Positions 1-11,028 of a stretch of 64,000 nucleotides of DNA are shown here, one piece after another. The notes beneath the pieces were generated by a model. The model worked only from the letters and a program-made list of their open reading frames with translations, made no database searches and had not been told where the DNA came from. Positions within the stretch are counted from its first letter, which is position 1, and each line of letters opens with the position of its first letter. Source of the DNA: Diphasiastrum complanatum (lineage: Eukaryota; Streptophyta; Lycopodiopsida; Lycopodiales; Lycopodiaceae); contig CM055107.1 of NCBI GenBank assembly GCA_029204225.1, positions 4,227,079 to 4,291,078 on the forward strand. Direction: 5' to 3'. The position numbers were made by a program, and so were the translations under genes.

Positions 1-835
1 GTCGGTGGATGAAGAAGCTCCAAAGCCTGAAGGGTGGCAGCAGAAGGAGTAGCTGGACTTGTAGGAGCTAGAGCACGAGTTGCACGAGAATACTCACCCA
101 CTTGCCCAAGTAAAACACAACGACGCAACCGACGATGAACAGGGGGGATAGAAACACCATCCGAAGTTGACTCCCGCTGAGCAGCCGCATGACAGCAAAG
201 GAAATGCTCTTCTTGCAGATTTTCCCAATCTCCTGACATAAAGCAAAAAGGCATGCCAAGCTGCAATATCAGAAGGGTTGGAAGTTAGAAGAGACAAAGG
301 TAAGGACAAAGCTCTCTGGATGTCTAAGCGCATGGCAAAGGAAATGTGTGCATAAAGACGAGGACGAGGAAAACCCAAATGAAAAGCGGTCAAAATATCA
401 AGGGAGCGAATCCAGGTCCAAGCCGAGTCAGGTGGTAAAGTGGGAGCAGGATGAGGTGCAAGGTCGACATTGGTTAATGCGAGCTGTTGACGAAAAGTAG
501 AGCAAGCGTTATGATGGCGAGAAAGATTGACACCTTGCACATAAAGGCGACCACATCCTGCACATGGAACACGGGGGCGAGAAGAGGAAGAAGGAGAAAG
601 CTGAGAAACTGAAAGAGAGGAAGAAAGCTGGTGGCGAAGATGGGGCGGACAGTATGGCACCACCAGGCCAGAGGAAACAAGCAAGGAATTATCCGCAACA
701 TCACGGTGGGCTTCACGACGCGCGCAGGAAGGGGAAGCACTAGAAGGATGCTCTGAAGGGGAAGCAGGTCTCTTTTCTCCACGTCGAGCAAGAGGTAGAG
801 GATTGAGAATGAGAGCTAGACTTGCAATTGAGAAG
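1..835 (-). pseudogene. LINE (non-LTR retrotransposon) ORF, N-terminal fragment
   Basis: Read on the minus strand, the frame runs from about 800 down to about 230 and carries a zinc-finger-like segment CAGCGRLYVQGVNLSRHHNAC (C-x2-C...H-x4-C), preceded by a Ser/Pro-rich stretch. The finger is followed by AWHAFLLYVRRL and, in another frame near the window edge, by ATLQALELLHPP. A CxxCGR...NLSRHxxxC finger, then a W-x-x-F-L-L segment, then a leucine-rich LHPP segment is the usual layout ahead of the reverse transcriptase in some LINE ORFs. At least one frameshift lies near 210-240, so it is broken, and the RT domain would be beyond position 1. The LINE clade cannot be assigned. A host zinc-finger gene is less likely because of the frameshift and the LHPP segment. 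Confidence 0.5.
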
Positions 836-2280
836 GATTGAAATAATTTTTAGGATAAAAAAATATATCAAACCTAATCTTGCAAATAGAGAGATAATAA
901 CAAATATTAGACACAATATTCCAAATCTAAAAGAGTCTTGTAGATGGGAGATCAGAGAGGTTTGGAAAAGAGACATCGACACGTGCATACATAGATGGGT
1001 CACAGGTCTCTACCAACAATGCACAATTCCAAGGAATACATCTTCTATGTTAGCAATCGCTGTAGTATCCAAAGAAGCTGCTGAAAGCGGCTGGAGGCTC
1101 AATATGGTCCTGTTGTAAATCCATAAACTACAAAGGTCAGATGTGTGAGTGTTGTATGCAACAATGATGCTGCTCCTTTTTGTTGTTGCTACTGCTGCTA
1201 CTTGTGAAAGATTCAACTAGTTTCATCACATTTTGCAATATTTTCATATTTGGCATATTGAGGCCAAAACTTGTGTTAGACTTAGAGGTTGACTTTTCAA
1301 AGTTCATTAGTCTAAATTTCATTTGAATAAACACTTTTTGAAAGTGTGGGAAAGATAGAGTGCGAGTTTGAGTAGATTCAATTTGAATAAGTTGGGTACA
1401 TTGAATCTAGACCCAAAATTAGTAGGGTTAGCATTTTGGTGGGAAAGCCAAGTGGCCAAATAGGGTTTGGACCTCCTATAAAAGGATGTAACTCGTGGAG
1501 AGAGTCGTCTTCTCTCTTCTCTATCTCATTTCATGCTTATACATGGTTCTCTTGGGTTCTACTATCCATTGGTGCACTATCTTGGTGATTGCTTGCAATT
1601 CTATGTGTAGAATGATCTATATTTGCTATTTTTGGATCCACACGTGTGAAATACAGTAGCTTGCTGGTTTTGTACGGACAACAACAGTACATAATCTTTT
1701 CATTCAAGTTTGATCAAGTTCTATTAGTGTTTGCATCTCAAATTGTGTGTAGATGCTGATTTTTCTACATTGGTGAGATTGGTAGTGTATTTCTCTTTCT
1801 AACCAAAGATCATTCAAGTAGATTGGATCTTAAGGATCTGAAATCTTTCACACTACTTTCATTGCTAGAAATTTCTAGCTTGGCTAGGGCTGCTATGACT
1901 AGGGCAATTTTTTTTGCCATTGATCCAATGCCCAACACTGCTCCAATGACCTATAGCTAGTAAATGCTACCTAAAAATGCTCTACAGATTATTTTTAGTT
2001 GATGCTATCCTAGGCTTATTCATATTATTAACACACAAACTCATTGTTTGTAAACTATGGTAAGTTAGAAGCTGAATATCATCATTAACCCTCAAGGTGA
2101 AAATAAAACTAGATTTGTATAGGACCACCATCTTTCCAGATGCTCAAACCACAATAGAGTTTTTGAATTAAAATATTAGTGGTCAATGGAAAATTGCATG
2201 TAAGTCGAGATTAGTTTTACATTGCAGGACCTACTACTTTGTTAAAGGGGCCCTTAGTTGAGTTCATGGCCCTGACTTCC
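836..2280. other. No gene seen; LTR-like stretch around 1290-1900
   Basis: No coding frame here is supported. The part from about 1290 to 1900 looks like an LTR: a CCAAAT-like box, TATAAAAG at 1477-1484, a TC-rich stretch just after it (about 1508-1530), and CCACACGTGTGAA at 1651-1663. The last motif also occurs in copia LTRs A and B of this window. No second copy, primer site or target duplication was found, so this may be a solo or broken LTR, and its edges are not defined. Confidence 0.3.
1477..1484 (+). promoter_or_regulatory. TATA box of an LTR-like promoter
   Basis: TATAAAAG follows GGACCTCC and is itself followed by a pyrimidine-rich TCTTCTCTCTTCTC segment, a common arrangement for a plant LTR promoter. 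No gene lies downstream in a usable frame. Confidence 0.35.
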
Positions 2281-2664
2281 CCATCGTTGTGTTGATTCTT
2301 GTAACCAATAGGTAGCTTCAGCAATCATCTCTGAATTATTGGTAATATCATACATTCCAAAGGCCTTTTTCCATTTTTGCAACTAGTTTTCAGATCCATT
2401 TGTGGTTCTTACAACTATTGCACTTGTAAACTTTGGAGGTTTCAAGTTCTTGATGGACGACAACTTGCGCTTCCTGCAAAGATCTACATCTCTTTCACTT
2501 GAAGCAGGCTCACCATCCAAATTTCTTGTATTGACTCTTTCAGGTGCATAGACAGGCTTCAATTGTTCTAAGATCTGCTTTAACATCAGATCCATGCCAT
2601 CAAATTTGGCAGAAAGTGCATCGATCCTCTGAGAATCATGGATAGTATCACTAGAGGATGCCAT
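2281..2664 (-). pseudogene. Ty3/gypsy gag fragment
   Basis: The minus strand encodes MASSSDTIHDSQRIDALSAK at its start (ATG at 2664-2662), then a helical stretch ending LKPV, a charged linker, and PPKFTSA. After a stop at about 2383 the same frame continues with LQKWKKAFGMYDITN and AEATYWLQ. A PPKF segment followed by W...F...A...L is the layout of the Retrotrans_gag domain, where the capsid folds. Only the first part of gag is present, with an internal stop and no zinc knuckle or pol beyond it. This is probably a chromovirus-type gag remnant. Sequence to the right (2665-2950) would be its leader, and a degraded primer-site-like stretch lies at about 2929-2947. Confidence 0.45.
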
Positions 2665-4480
2665 AAAAAAATACTAGTCAGAAAAATGAACCAACCTGCA
2701 AAACTATGCAAAAACTAGCAACAAAAACTCTCAAAATAAAGCACAAATTAGCTTTTTTCATCCCAAACTAGCTACACAAAAAAACCACCTTGAATTCCTA
2801 AAAGAACAGATCTTTTAGAATCGAAATCTAGTGACCTACATATTCTCTTCCTTCAAAAACCAACAAACAAGGATTTGAAAATGAAAATCTACAAAAGTAA
2901 GAGAGAATCACTAAATAATAAAACTGTAGGCTCTACCCCGCTACCAACCTACGACTAGACACCTATTGAAATCATTAGATCCAAAAATATTGAGAATTGA
3001 AAAAGGTACAAACACTTTTGCAAATATAAGGAAGGCTAATCTTTTGCAAAAGCAAAGAGAAAAAGCAAGCAAGGTAGTAGAAGATGCTCAAAGGCTATCC
3101 AAAGACCAACAATCCACCATAGGGCTCCAATCTATAAGCGTTAGGGCTTTCAAAACACTTAGAAATACACCTACAGTAGGGTGCTAGCTCACCAAGTCCA
3201 CAACAAACCCTACCTTAAGGTGAAAGTGACGCCAAACCCCACACGATCTTTGAAAGGAACTACTCTAATGTCAAAATCCTCAAAAAAAAAATTGAGAGGC
3301 TAATCGATTAGGCTTTGCACACAAAAAACCTTGAATCTTGGCCTATAGGAAGTATTCTTTACATCTGCAAAAACTTGTAGCAAGGTGTGTTGTCAAGGCG
3401 AGGTCATGGCAGGTCGTGGAGTGGATAAGGCACAAAATCCAATAAGGGGGAGCATAGCCATAGCTAGAAACCCCAGAAGAAGTAAAGAAGAGGAGAAGGA
3501 AGAGCATGTGCGCCCCGATCCAGAAGTTAGCATAGCAGACCTAAATGTCCACTGTATATGAGAGCTCCTTTCATCATGCAGGGATGATGCCAACCATAGG
3601 ATTGAGCCATATGGTGATCAACACTTGTGATCTAAGAGTCGTTGGCCCTTGGGTCATGAATAGACATTGGATTTTTAGGAAAATAAAAAAAGCTTCATTT
3701 GAAGAGACCAACAGGGAAGATGGCCCTTCAGCTTCATTAAAAATCTTCACTTTGAAATGGGCCTTGAAATTTAAATTTACTTGAAGGGGAGCTTTTCTTC
3801 AGATTGAAGAAATAGTTTAAATTTTCTAAAAGCCCATAACTAAGTTACCTTTGCTCTGTTCAAGACTGCTCGAAAGCCAATTTCCCCCAAGTTAAGAGCT
3901 AAAAATGACTTTACCCTACAAGTATGACTTCTCTAGGATAGAGCGATTGTCGTATCGAGGAGAGAAAGTGGATTGGCCTTTTGAGCCCTCGTTTCAAAAT
4001 TTAATGAGCGAGTATCAACTAGAGTCATATTTGGACATTGTTCTTTTTGGACCTTATCATTGACAAATTTGGCCATGAAGTATCATGCCATTGCCCACAT
4101 TCTTGACGTTGTGAATGTGAGAGAGGTGTTGGAAAGAGGTGAAAGATGAAATAAAATAATTCGACAAAGTTGAAGTAGGTAAACGACTTCATCGAGCATG
4201 GCGCGGAAGAAACCTTCTTTCTTGTGCATGACTACGCCTATCAATTTTGAACAAAATGTAGTGATAGAAATCACGTTCAATCTTTAGCAACTAACTTTGA
4301 AATTGCTAGCAACTAAGTGATTACATAGCCAAACATAAAGCATTGAATTATCAGACAAATAATAAGGGATTATCGGTTACAAAAGAATTATAGAGATGCA
4401 TGCATACTGATATGATACTAGACGCAATAAAAGATAGATTGATTCAATGAAAGAAACAAATCGGAATGGAAATGAGCACA
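2665..4480. other. Unassigned stretch, possible leader/LTR debris
   Basis: Nothing here could be tied to a known family. The minus strand at about 2929-2950 reads like a degraded primer site (TTGGTAGCGGGGTAGAGCC), which would fit the gag remnant on its left, and the sequence up to about 3200 would then be the matching LTR end. A 52-codon frame at 3905-4063 (MTLPYKYDFSRIERLSYRGE...) has protein-like composition but was not recognised. Homology to the AT integrase begins abruptly at about 4482. Confidence 0.25.
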
Positions 4481-4481
4481 A

Positions 4482-5556
4482 AGACCACCCAGATCATTTT
4501 GCTTTTACATGAAGGCATGGGTGGAGGTCATTTTGCATTCGACATTACAGTTCACAAGATCCTGCAATCAGGTTGTTGGTGGCGAATGATTCATAAGGAT
4601 ATGGAGGAATACTTAAAAAAGTGCGATGTGTGCCAAAGGGAGAGAAGGCGAACGAGATTGAATTATGACCTACTACACCCGGTCTTAGACCAAGCACCAT
4701 TCGAAAAGTGGGGATTGGATTACATCAGTCCTATTCATCCTGCATCAAGGAGTTCTTAGGTTCGATACGTAATCGTAGCCACAGACTACCTCACCAAATA
4801 TGTCGAAGCCAAGGTAGTAAGAGTAGCTGATGCTAGGACCACTGCCAAGTTCCTCTTTAAAAATATCATTGTGCGCTTCAGATGCCCGGTGGAACTAGTC
4901 AGTGATCACGGAAGCCATTTCATCAACGAGACCATCAAGGTCCTGTTGGAGAAATTCTTCATGATCCACAGAACCAGTATGCCTTATTATCCTCGTGGTA
5001 ATGGGCAAGTAGAATCATCCAATAAGATCCTGTGTAGCGTGCTCACGAAAAGAGTTGAAGCTAGCAGATCAGATTGGAAACACAAGTTGCATGCTACACT
5101 GTGGGCATTCTAGACAGCATATAAACTGATCAAACACCCTTCCAATTGGTATATGGTCAGGATGTTGTGATGCTAGTAGAGTTTTTAGTTCCTTCATTAA
5201 GGATTGACACCGCGCAACGTCTTAATGATTCCAAATCTCTACAGCTATGCCACGAAGCTCTGCATAAACTCTGTGAAACACGCTTACTAGCTGTGCATGC
5301 ACTGGCAGCTGAAAAGAAAAGACGCAAAGCTTGGCATGATCGCATATTACAAAAGAAGGATCTTCGTTCAGGAGATCTGGTCCTGATGTATAAAACCAAG
5401 GCGATCAAGGGAAAGTTGAAATTCACGGGCGAAGGTCCTTATAGGATCAAGGAAATTCTAAATCATGGGGCTGTGAACTTAGAACAGCTTGATGGGACGC
5501 CATTCGACACACCCATCAACGGTAGCCGGTTGCACAAGTACTGGCCACCACAGTAA
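4482..5556 (+). pseudogene. Integrase, AT family (broken)
   Basis: Integrase joins retroelement cDNA to the chromosome. The zinc-binding part is visible (GHFAFDITVHKILQSGC, then CDVCQ), followed by the catalytic core: WGLDYISP (first Asp), LVSDHGSHF (second Asp) and GNGQVESSN (Glu). The C-terminal part runs DLRSGDLVLMYK...LHKYWPPQ and ends at 5556. It is broken by an in-frame TAG after ARSS-like residues near 4757, a TAG after LWAF at 5111-5113, and a 7-base net loss just after (the minus copy has AAAGGAAGCATTGATC where this one has AAACTGATC), which shifts the frame. The catalytic triad is otherwise kept. Confidence 0.85.
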
Positions 5557-6646
5557 AACAGATCCGGATTGGGGGTGGCACGTTACAAAAAGCTAATCTG
5601 CTTAGCCATCATTGCTAGATCTAAGGAGATCAAGCCAAATCAAGCTAAATCCATCAAGATTCAGCCAGATTTCGCAAGATCGGAAAAATCCATCAGAATC
5701 CAATGAGGATCCAGATCCTGATAGGATCAAAAAGGAAGCAGATCATCAGATTGACTAATGGATCTACTACCAAGGATCCATCAGAACTTTCAGAGCACTA
5801 CCAACAGTCAAGCCTGGATGAAGCTGATTACCAGTTTACAAAAGTTAAAAATCAGAAAATCTCGAGATCTCGTCAAAAACCACTCTGAAAGAGCACTTTT
5901 TTCATGATTTTTTGAGATCCCCTGGGAGATAGCTCTTGAAAATTGGACAGTCAGCAGATCTGACCTAGATGCATCCATGAAAATCTCTGCGAGAGTTCTT
6001 GATGGAGGAATCATCATTTTTTAGTGTATGCGAGAGTTCCTAGAAGCAGAATTTTCAGAACCCTCGCAAAGCATCAAGATCATCTTACCAACTCTCACAA
6101 GGTGCCTAAATGGAATCAGAGCAGTGAAATTAGCCTGTCTACATGGCCTGATCTTGAAAATCCAATCACAGAAACAAGTTGTGCGAGAGATCACTTCCTA
6201 CGAGAGTTGAACCCTCGCAGACAACCTGAACCCTCGCAGAACCTTCGCATAGCAGCCAAATCACCTTCTGAATTCTCGTAGACTTCCCTGAGGTCTTAGA
6301 ATTTTGTGAAGAAGGTGTTTGTCAAAATTTGGAGGGAACTGAACTGAATTTCACCTAATACGCACTCTAAATTCCACTATATAAAGCCTGAATTCGAGTC
6401 ATTTGTCACCTTTGCTAGCGAAGCTCTGCTGACATTTCCACTGAAAATACCAAGTTTTTTGTTTTCAACCAAACTTCCTACCAGCTGTCATCTGCTCATA
6501 TTAAACACTGATCTGCGCTCTGAACTACAATCATTGTCCTCCAACACTCATTATTCTCAGTTTTCTTCTGTTTTCACATCTTTTTCCATTTTACACCATT
6601 TTTTCTACTTTTCTGACTTTTTTGACCACTAATCATCATTGCTAAC
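5557..6646 (+). promoter_or_regulatory. Post-pol spacer of AT-b with CTCTCGCA-type motif array
   Basis: This 1.09-kb non-coding stretch lies between the integrase stop and ORF3. It opens with a polypurine run, GGATTGGGGGTGG (5567-5579). From about 5985 to 6290 it holds about ten copies, in both orientations, of a short motif of the form TGCGAGAGTT / CCTCGCAGA. A TATA box follows at 6378-6386. The same layout occurs in the copies at 13138-14230 (minus) and 46060-47250, so it is a property of the family and is probably a control region for ORF3. Confidence 0.55.
6378..6386 (+). promoter_or_regulatory. Internal TATA box ahead of ORF3 (AT-b)
   Basis: TATATAAAG lies about 270 bp upstream of the ORF3 ATG, inside ATTCCACTATATAAAGCCTG. 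The minus copy (13305-13311) and the third copy (46974-46980) keep TATATAA in the same context (ATTCCGCTATATAAGGG, then GAATTCGAGTCATTTGTCAC). Conservation in three separately decaying copies suggests a real internal promoter. Confidence 0.5.
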
Positions 6647-9600
6647 ATGGCCTCCTCATCCTCTGAAGACTCTGGCGCCAAACAGGTGATCCAACATGAC
6701 ATCCTCGAGGCCACGCAGATTTGGCCTCTACCCTCTGACACTCTGATCCAACCATGGCTGCAGACAGCCGGCCCACTCCTTGAAGTAATGGGTTTTTACT
6801 CGGCGCTCTTCCATTTTGAGATTAACATGGGCCTCACTCTTCACGCTTACGCCACCTGGGACGAGAACAAGGCTCGTTTCCACTTCCTGTACCAAGGTAC
6901 CACGTACAAGGTCAGGATTAACGTTGACTCGATGATCACCGTTGGCATTATGTCTGGTGATCGTCAACCCATCTCCCATCGCCACGCCAAAGCTCTAATC
7001 AAACCACTCATCACCCAAACCACACCAGAAATCCCCATCCAAACTAACAATGGTTACTGATAGAAGCTATCACAGAACCCTTCATTCAGGTGACTGTGCA
7101 TCTATTGAATAACTTTCTAGCTATTTCAACATTTCGCAAGGACAGAATCTAGTCTACGTTGCTGAGTCAGATAGTGGAGTCCTTTTTGGAATTCCCTAAC
7201 CCCTCTGTTGTGCCATACGACTGGCATAGCTTCCTTAGTCGAGAACTAACAAACTCCATCAAACCTAACAACCGTGAGCGAATCGCAGCAGGCCCTCTGT
7301 TGTGTAACTTTGCCTGCGCACTTCTCGAGACAAAAGTGCGCAGTTTTCAATGCTCATCTCTCTTGTCTATCCTTGTGCCACATACTAACCTTTATCCGCC
7401 ATTTCAGGCATCCACCTCCTCCCAATCTGCAATCATTAACACAACGGCCAACAAACAAATGCATGGCGCTGCCTCTACATCCACATCTCCACCTGTTACC
7501 CGAAGACGTGTCTCCACTGTAGCAGTAACCACTCCATCAACCACCACCACTTCTTCTTCTGTGCAACCCCCCACTCCAATTTATGTTGCCGCTACCTCTC
7601 TTCTTGTTCCATCCACATATGTTTCTGTCTCCATCCCCGTTTCTTCTGTTGATACCACTCCTACTTCTTTTCCAGTGTCCACTGCTCCATCCATCACCAT
7701 CGCATCTTCCGTCACTCTTGCCACCATCGTTGCTCCTCTCACATTCAATCCTTCTGATTCGCAACTGTCCCCCGACATTCTGGCATGGATGCAAGTTATT
7801 ACTTTTTCACCCCCAAGCCAGACACTTTCTGCTCCATCCTCACCTTCTTCCATACTCCACACCACCCTCAGTTCCCCACTGTTCCTCCCATTCTCTCGTT
7901 CGGACAAACCGTCCTCACCCCTGTTTCCACAGTTGTTTCTCACACCCCACCCGCTTCGCCAACAAAGGTTGTCGAGGGCGGCCAACCGCTGTCTGATGAC
8001 GCATTTGTACAAACAATTTTTGTAGCATCACCAGATCGGACTGACTCTACCGCCTCAGATGGCATCATGACAAATGAAACATGATTGAAGACAATGATGA
8101 CGGAATTCCACAACTCGTCGGGGCTGATACAACACAAGCCCCTGCCAGTGCCAGTGTACCAACTGCTCCCACGGATCTGACGACGGCGTACCAAACTCTA
8201 GGAAAATACATCCTGGATGCGGTAGCAGCCAAAGCAATTCTGGGAAGCAGGGTACTACAGTTGGCAATGAATAATACACAGCTGCGAGCAGACCTCACCA
8301 AGTTGTAGCAAGAGCTGATTCTAGCTCAGCAACACGAACAAACAGGGCACCAGGAGATTGCCAAGCTGCAGCAAAAGGAGGAGGGCCGAAACAAATATAT
8401 TCAAAGCCTCTCCAAAGCGCTGACTGAGGCCTCCACAAAGGTGCGGGAGCTTCAAGCTGAAGCATCCCAACGGCTTGCCCCCATCCAGACGCAGCTTACA
8501 CTTTTGGAAGCAGAGAACACGCGTCTGGGGATGGAGGTCAAAGCCTGACAAGACAAAAAACTCATCTGGTTAGCTCAATCTGCACCTGACACAAGGCCGC
8601 TTTCCCATTCAGAGATGAATATTCTACAACGTCAGGTGCAAATTTATAGCCAAACCCTCAACAGCTACCAGGCGAAGTTCAATAAGTATCGGGCAAGCGC
8701 AACGCAAGAGCTCGCCCAGGCAAAGCCAGCCCTCAAGGCGAGCCAAAAATACATAGAAACGAAGGCCCAGCCCACCCCCGTGGTAATTCCACCACCACCA
8801 AATTTTAACGCTGTACAAGCTAGTACCAGCCAAGATCAGAGCTAGTAGGCAGTAGGGGGATTTCAACCAAATCAAGGGTCCAAAGGCCAAGACCAAGGGC
8901 AGACAGATGCGGCTGTTGAGACGCGAGACCAAAGCCAAGGCGCAACCACCAGCCAAGACCAAGCAACATCATCCAGAGGATCGCGTACGATATCTGCCAG
9001 CCGGGCCTTCCAAAGACCGAAGTCCGTGGAAGAAAACATCAATGAATTTTTATCCAAATATCTCCACAAGTCATCAAGGGGCGGCTGGCAGATATCATTC
9101 TCAGCTCACACCATCAAGGGAAAAGATCTGCAAACCTTACCCGCCCTCCAACCACAACCGGAGTGGCGAGAGAGATATCATTCTCAATAGTTATTTGAGA
9201 GAGACCCTGCGGCCATCAGGGCTTACGTGACAAGTCCGCAACAGTTACGGGTGAACGCCCATTTCCTGCCATGTCCAAGAAGATCCAAATGGGCGGAATG
9301 CGGCACTCCTCTGGACCAGATCACACTGCACAATTTTAACTGGCCAATCATCAAATCCGAATATGGGTGGACAATGGATGTAGACGTCAGAAGGGCTCTC
9401 TCCGCATTCGCCAGTCAATACATCAATTGCCCCGATCCCACAGTATGCGCGGTAGCCACTTACACCCGGGACTTAGAATATTTAATGGGCATTGAAACAA
9501 AATGGGATGATTTTCTTCCCTCCATATTTTTTGATCCAAATAAGGCGCTAGCTTCTGACAAAGTTGAAGACCAGCTGCCAGTCGCTCGCGTATATTACCG

Positions 9601-9817
9601 AGCTGCATTCCTTGGAGATCCCTGGACGAAACGATTCCAAGCATGGGTGGATCATGAATGGCTGACAGGAGTCCACAAGTCCTTCCACACGCCAAAGGAC
9701 TCGAAGAAATTGGACCGTCTCAACTTCATGGAAGACGGGCTATCTCATCCACTAGAGGCATTCCAAGAGAACGCTATACTAAACCGACAGAGTGCCGAGG
9801 GACCGACACTACTTTAG
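6647..9817 (+). pseudogene. ORF3 of the AT family, copy in AT-b (function unknown)
   Basis: The ATG at 6647 begins MASSSSEDSGAKQ, followed by a compact domain of about 130 residues (WPLPSDTLIQPWLQTAGPLL ... FLYQGTTYKVRIN). Next come a helical piece with DWHSFLSRELTNS (7159-7350), a Ser/Thr/Pro-rich linker (about 7390-7990), an acidic segment (MIEDNDDG, 8081), a coiled coil rich in Gln/Lys/Glu (about 8300-8760), a Gln/Ser-rich stretch, and a C-terminal globular part of about 250 residues (FERDPAAIRAYVTSPQQLRV ... FDPNKAL ... ARVYYRAAFLG). The intact protein would be about 1,000 residues. This copy has a stop at 7058-7060, several frameshifts (near 7100, 8060, 8860 and 9215) and further stops. 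I do not recognise the protein. The N-terminal part is faintly like the plant retroelement 'putative transposon protein' domain. No signal peptide or membrane segment was seen, which argues against an envelope protein. Confidence 0.6.
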
Positions 9818-9827
9818 GCCGTGGAAC

Positions 9828-10649
9828 ATGTTGGGGGTATTCCCAACAAAGTGTAAATAAATAAAATCCTCCAATAAAATGTGTTGCGAAGGCATGGCAT
9901 CCTTTGTGTATAAGCCCATGGCCCAATGAGCACGCAATTAGAGTTGTAAAAAAAATAAACTTGACTTGGGCCTTGGAATTAAAATAAAACTAGAGGCCCA
10001 ATGTCATTTTTAAACTTAGAGATCACTTTTTAGAGTTGGGTCCAAATTGGGACTCACATGAATCTTGTGATTTTGAATGTACTTTTTGTGGACCCTTGGA
10101 TCAAGTTGGGTCCAAGAGGAATGGATAGGATCATTGTGAATATTAGCCAATAAGATTGAAGGGCAAGGGCCTTCCCTATTTTATAAAAAGGCACCATTTA
10201 TACACTGTTTCCATGCTTAATGAGAAGGATGAAACTCTACCATTTTTGGAAGAGAAGCATCCTCATTTGCTATTCACTACTTGCTATTGCTCTTGATTGT
10301 TTGTTCCATTGCTTTCTATTTCCATCTTTATTGTTTGCCATAGTGAATGTTTTTCCATATGCGAGCATAAGGAGCATTTGAGCTAACCTCCACCCTCAGT
10401 CTCTATCTCTCTCTTTCTCTTCCCTTCTCGATCTCTTCTTCTCCATTCCTTCTCTTCAACCAAAACTATGATGAATGTTAGTGTAGAGGAGTAGAGTTAA
10501 AGAGGAGTGATATAGTGGTGAGTAGAGTTAAGGGAGAAAGTAGAAAATTAACTAAAAGTAGCATCTATGCATAGTTAGGTACCTATCCAGTGATCTAACC
10601 TTTGTTGACAGGCGGAAGGGCTATACTACGAGAGATCTTCGACCCCACA
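9828..10649 (+). repeat. AT family 3' LTR (complete, 822 bp)
   Basis: The LTR starts TGTTGGGGGTATTCCCAACA, in which the first and last seven bases are exact reverse complements, and ends CGACCCCACA. A CCAAT box at about 10146 and TATAAAAA at 10182-10189 mark the promoter. The last 250 bp hold a pyrimidine-rich TCTCTCTTTCTCTTCCC tract. Related full copies are at 20201-21021 (-), 32214-33034 (-) and 50546-51361 (+). It is flanked on the right by ACAGA (10650-10654). Confidence 0.85.
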
Positions 10650-11028
10650 ACAGACAAGCATGAGCCAAGATCAAGGCCAGCAGGTAGCAAGGGACACAAG
10701 TCAGGATCAGGGGTCAGGCGGGCAAGACCAAGGACCTCCTGATACTGGAGCAGACACGCAGGACCACGGCCAAGACATGGGCCCCAGCCAAAGCCAAGGA
10801 GAAGGACAAGCCTCATCATCATGAGGCTCGCGCTCTATATCTGTCAGCCGAGCTTTCAGACACCCAAAGTCCGTGGCGGAGAAAATCAATGACTTCTTAT
10901 CCAAATATCCCCACAAGTCTTCAAAAGCTGGTTGGCAGATCTCCTTTTCAGTGCAAACTATCAAGGGAAATGAGCTGCAGGCACTCCCCGCCCTCTTACC
11001 ACAACCAGAGTGGCACCAGAAGCTGGAG
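10650..11028 (+). pseudogene. ORF3 fragment, Gln-rich linker to start of C-terminal domain
   Basis: The reading matches ORF3 at 8830-9190 and 49545-49905: a Ser/Gln/Gly/Asp-rich stretch, then a segment containing RHPKSVAEKINDFLSKYPHK and KSGWQISFSVQT-like residues, then LPALLPQPEW. It starts directly after an AT LTR and stops inside a GAGAGAGAGA tract, where it is joined to a minus-strand LTR piece. Its first five bases, ACAGA, repeat the five bases just before the LTR start at 48397, and the ORF3 text continues exactly from that point. Confidence 0.7.

Larger units (their letters stand above)
4482..10649 (+). mobile_element. AT-b: 5'-truncated Athila/Tat-type Ty3 element
   Basis: This plus-strand copy keeps integrase, the post-pol spacer, ORF3 and the 3' LTR, but gag, protease, RT and RNase H are missing. 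The order integrase - spacer - ORF3 - LTR is the same as in the minus copy at 11376-21021, which is how the family layout was worked out. The left edge at about 4482 is abrupt, with no LTR or duplication. On the right, the LTR is followed directly by the interior of another ORF3 copy (10650), so this element probably inserted into a relative. Confidence 0.75.

Noticed and set aside
94-684. Host C2H2/CCHC zinc-finger protein
   Set aside because: The frame is shifted near 210-240 and the downstream LHPP text fits a LINE ORF better.
3545-3784. 79-codon plus-strand ORF
   Set aside because: No similarity to anything recognised and no supporting context.
5985-6290. Repeated CTCGCAG motif as a CRISPR-like or tandem array
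   Set aside because: Motif copies are only 8-10 bp, on both strands and unevenly spaced, and the genome is eukaryotic.
7537-8012. Overlapping minus- and plus-strand ORFs in the Ser/Thr/Pro region of ORF3
   Set aside because: Low-complexity codons (TCC, ACC, CCA) leave all frames open; only the frame continuous with the neighbouring ORF3 domains was kept.
6647-9817. ORF3 as an envelope gene
   Set aside because: No signal peptide, no hydrophobic span and no Cys-rich ectodomain were seen; the position after pol alone is not enough.
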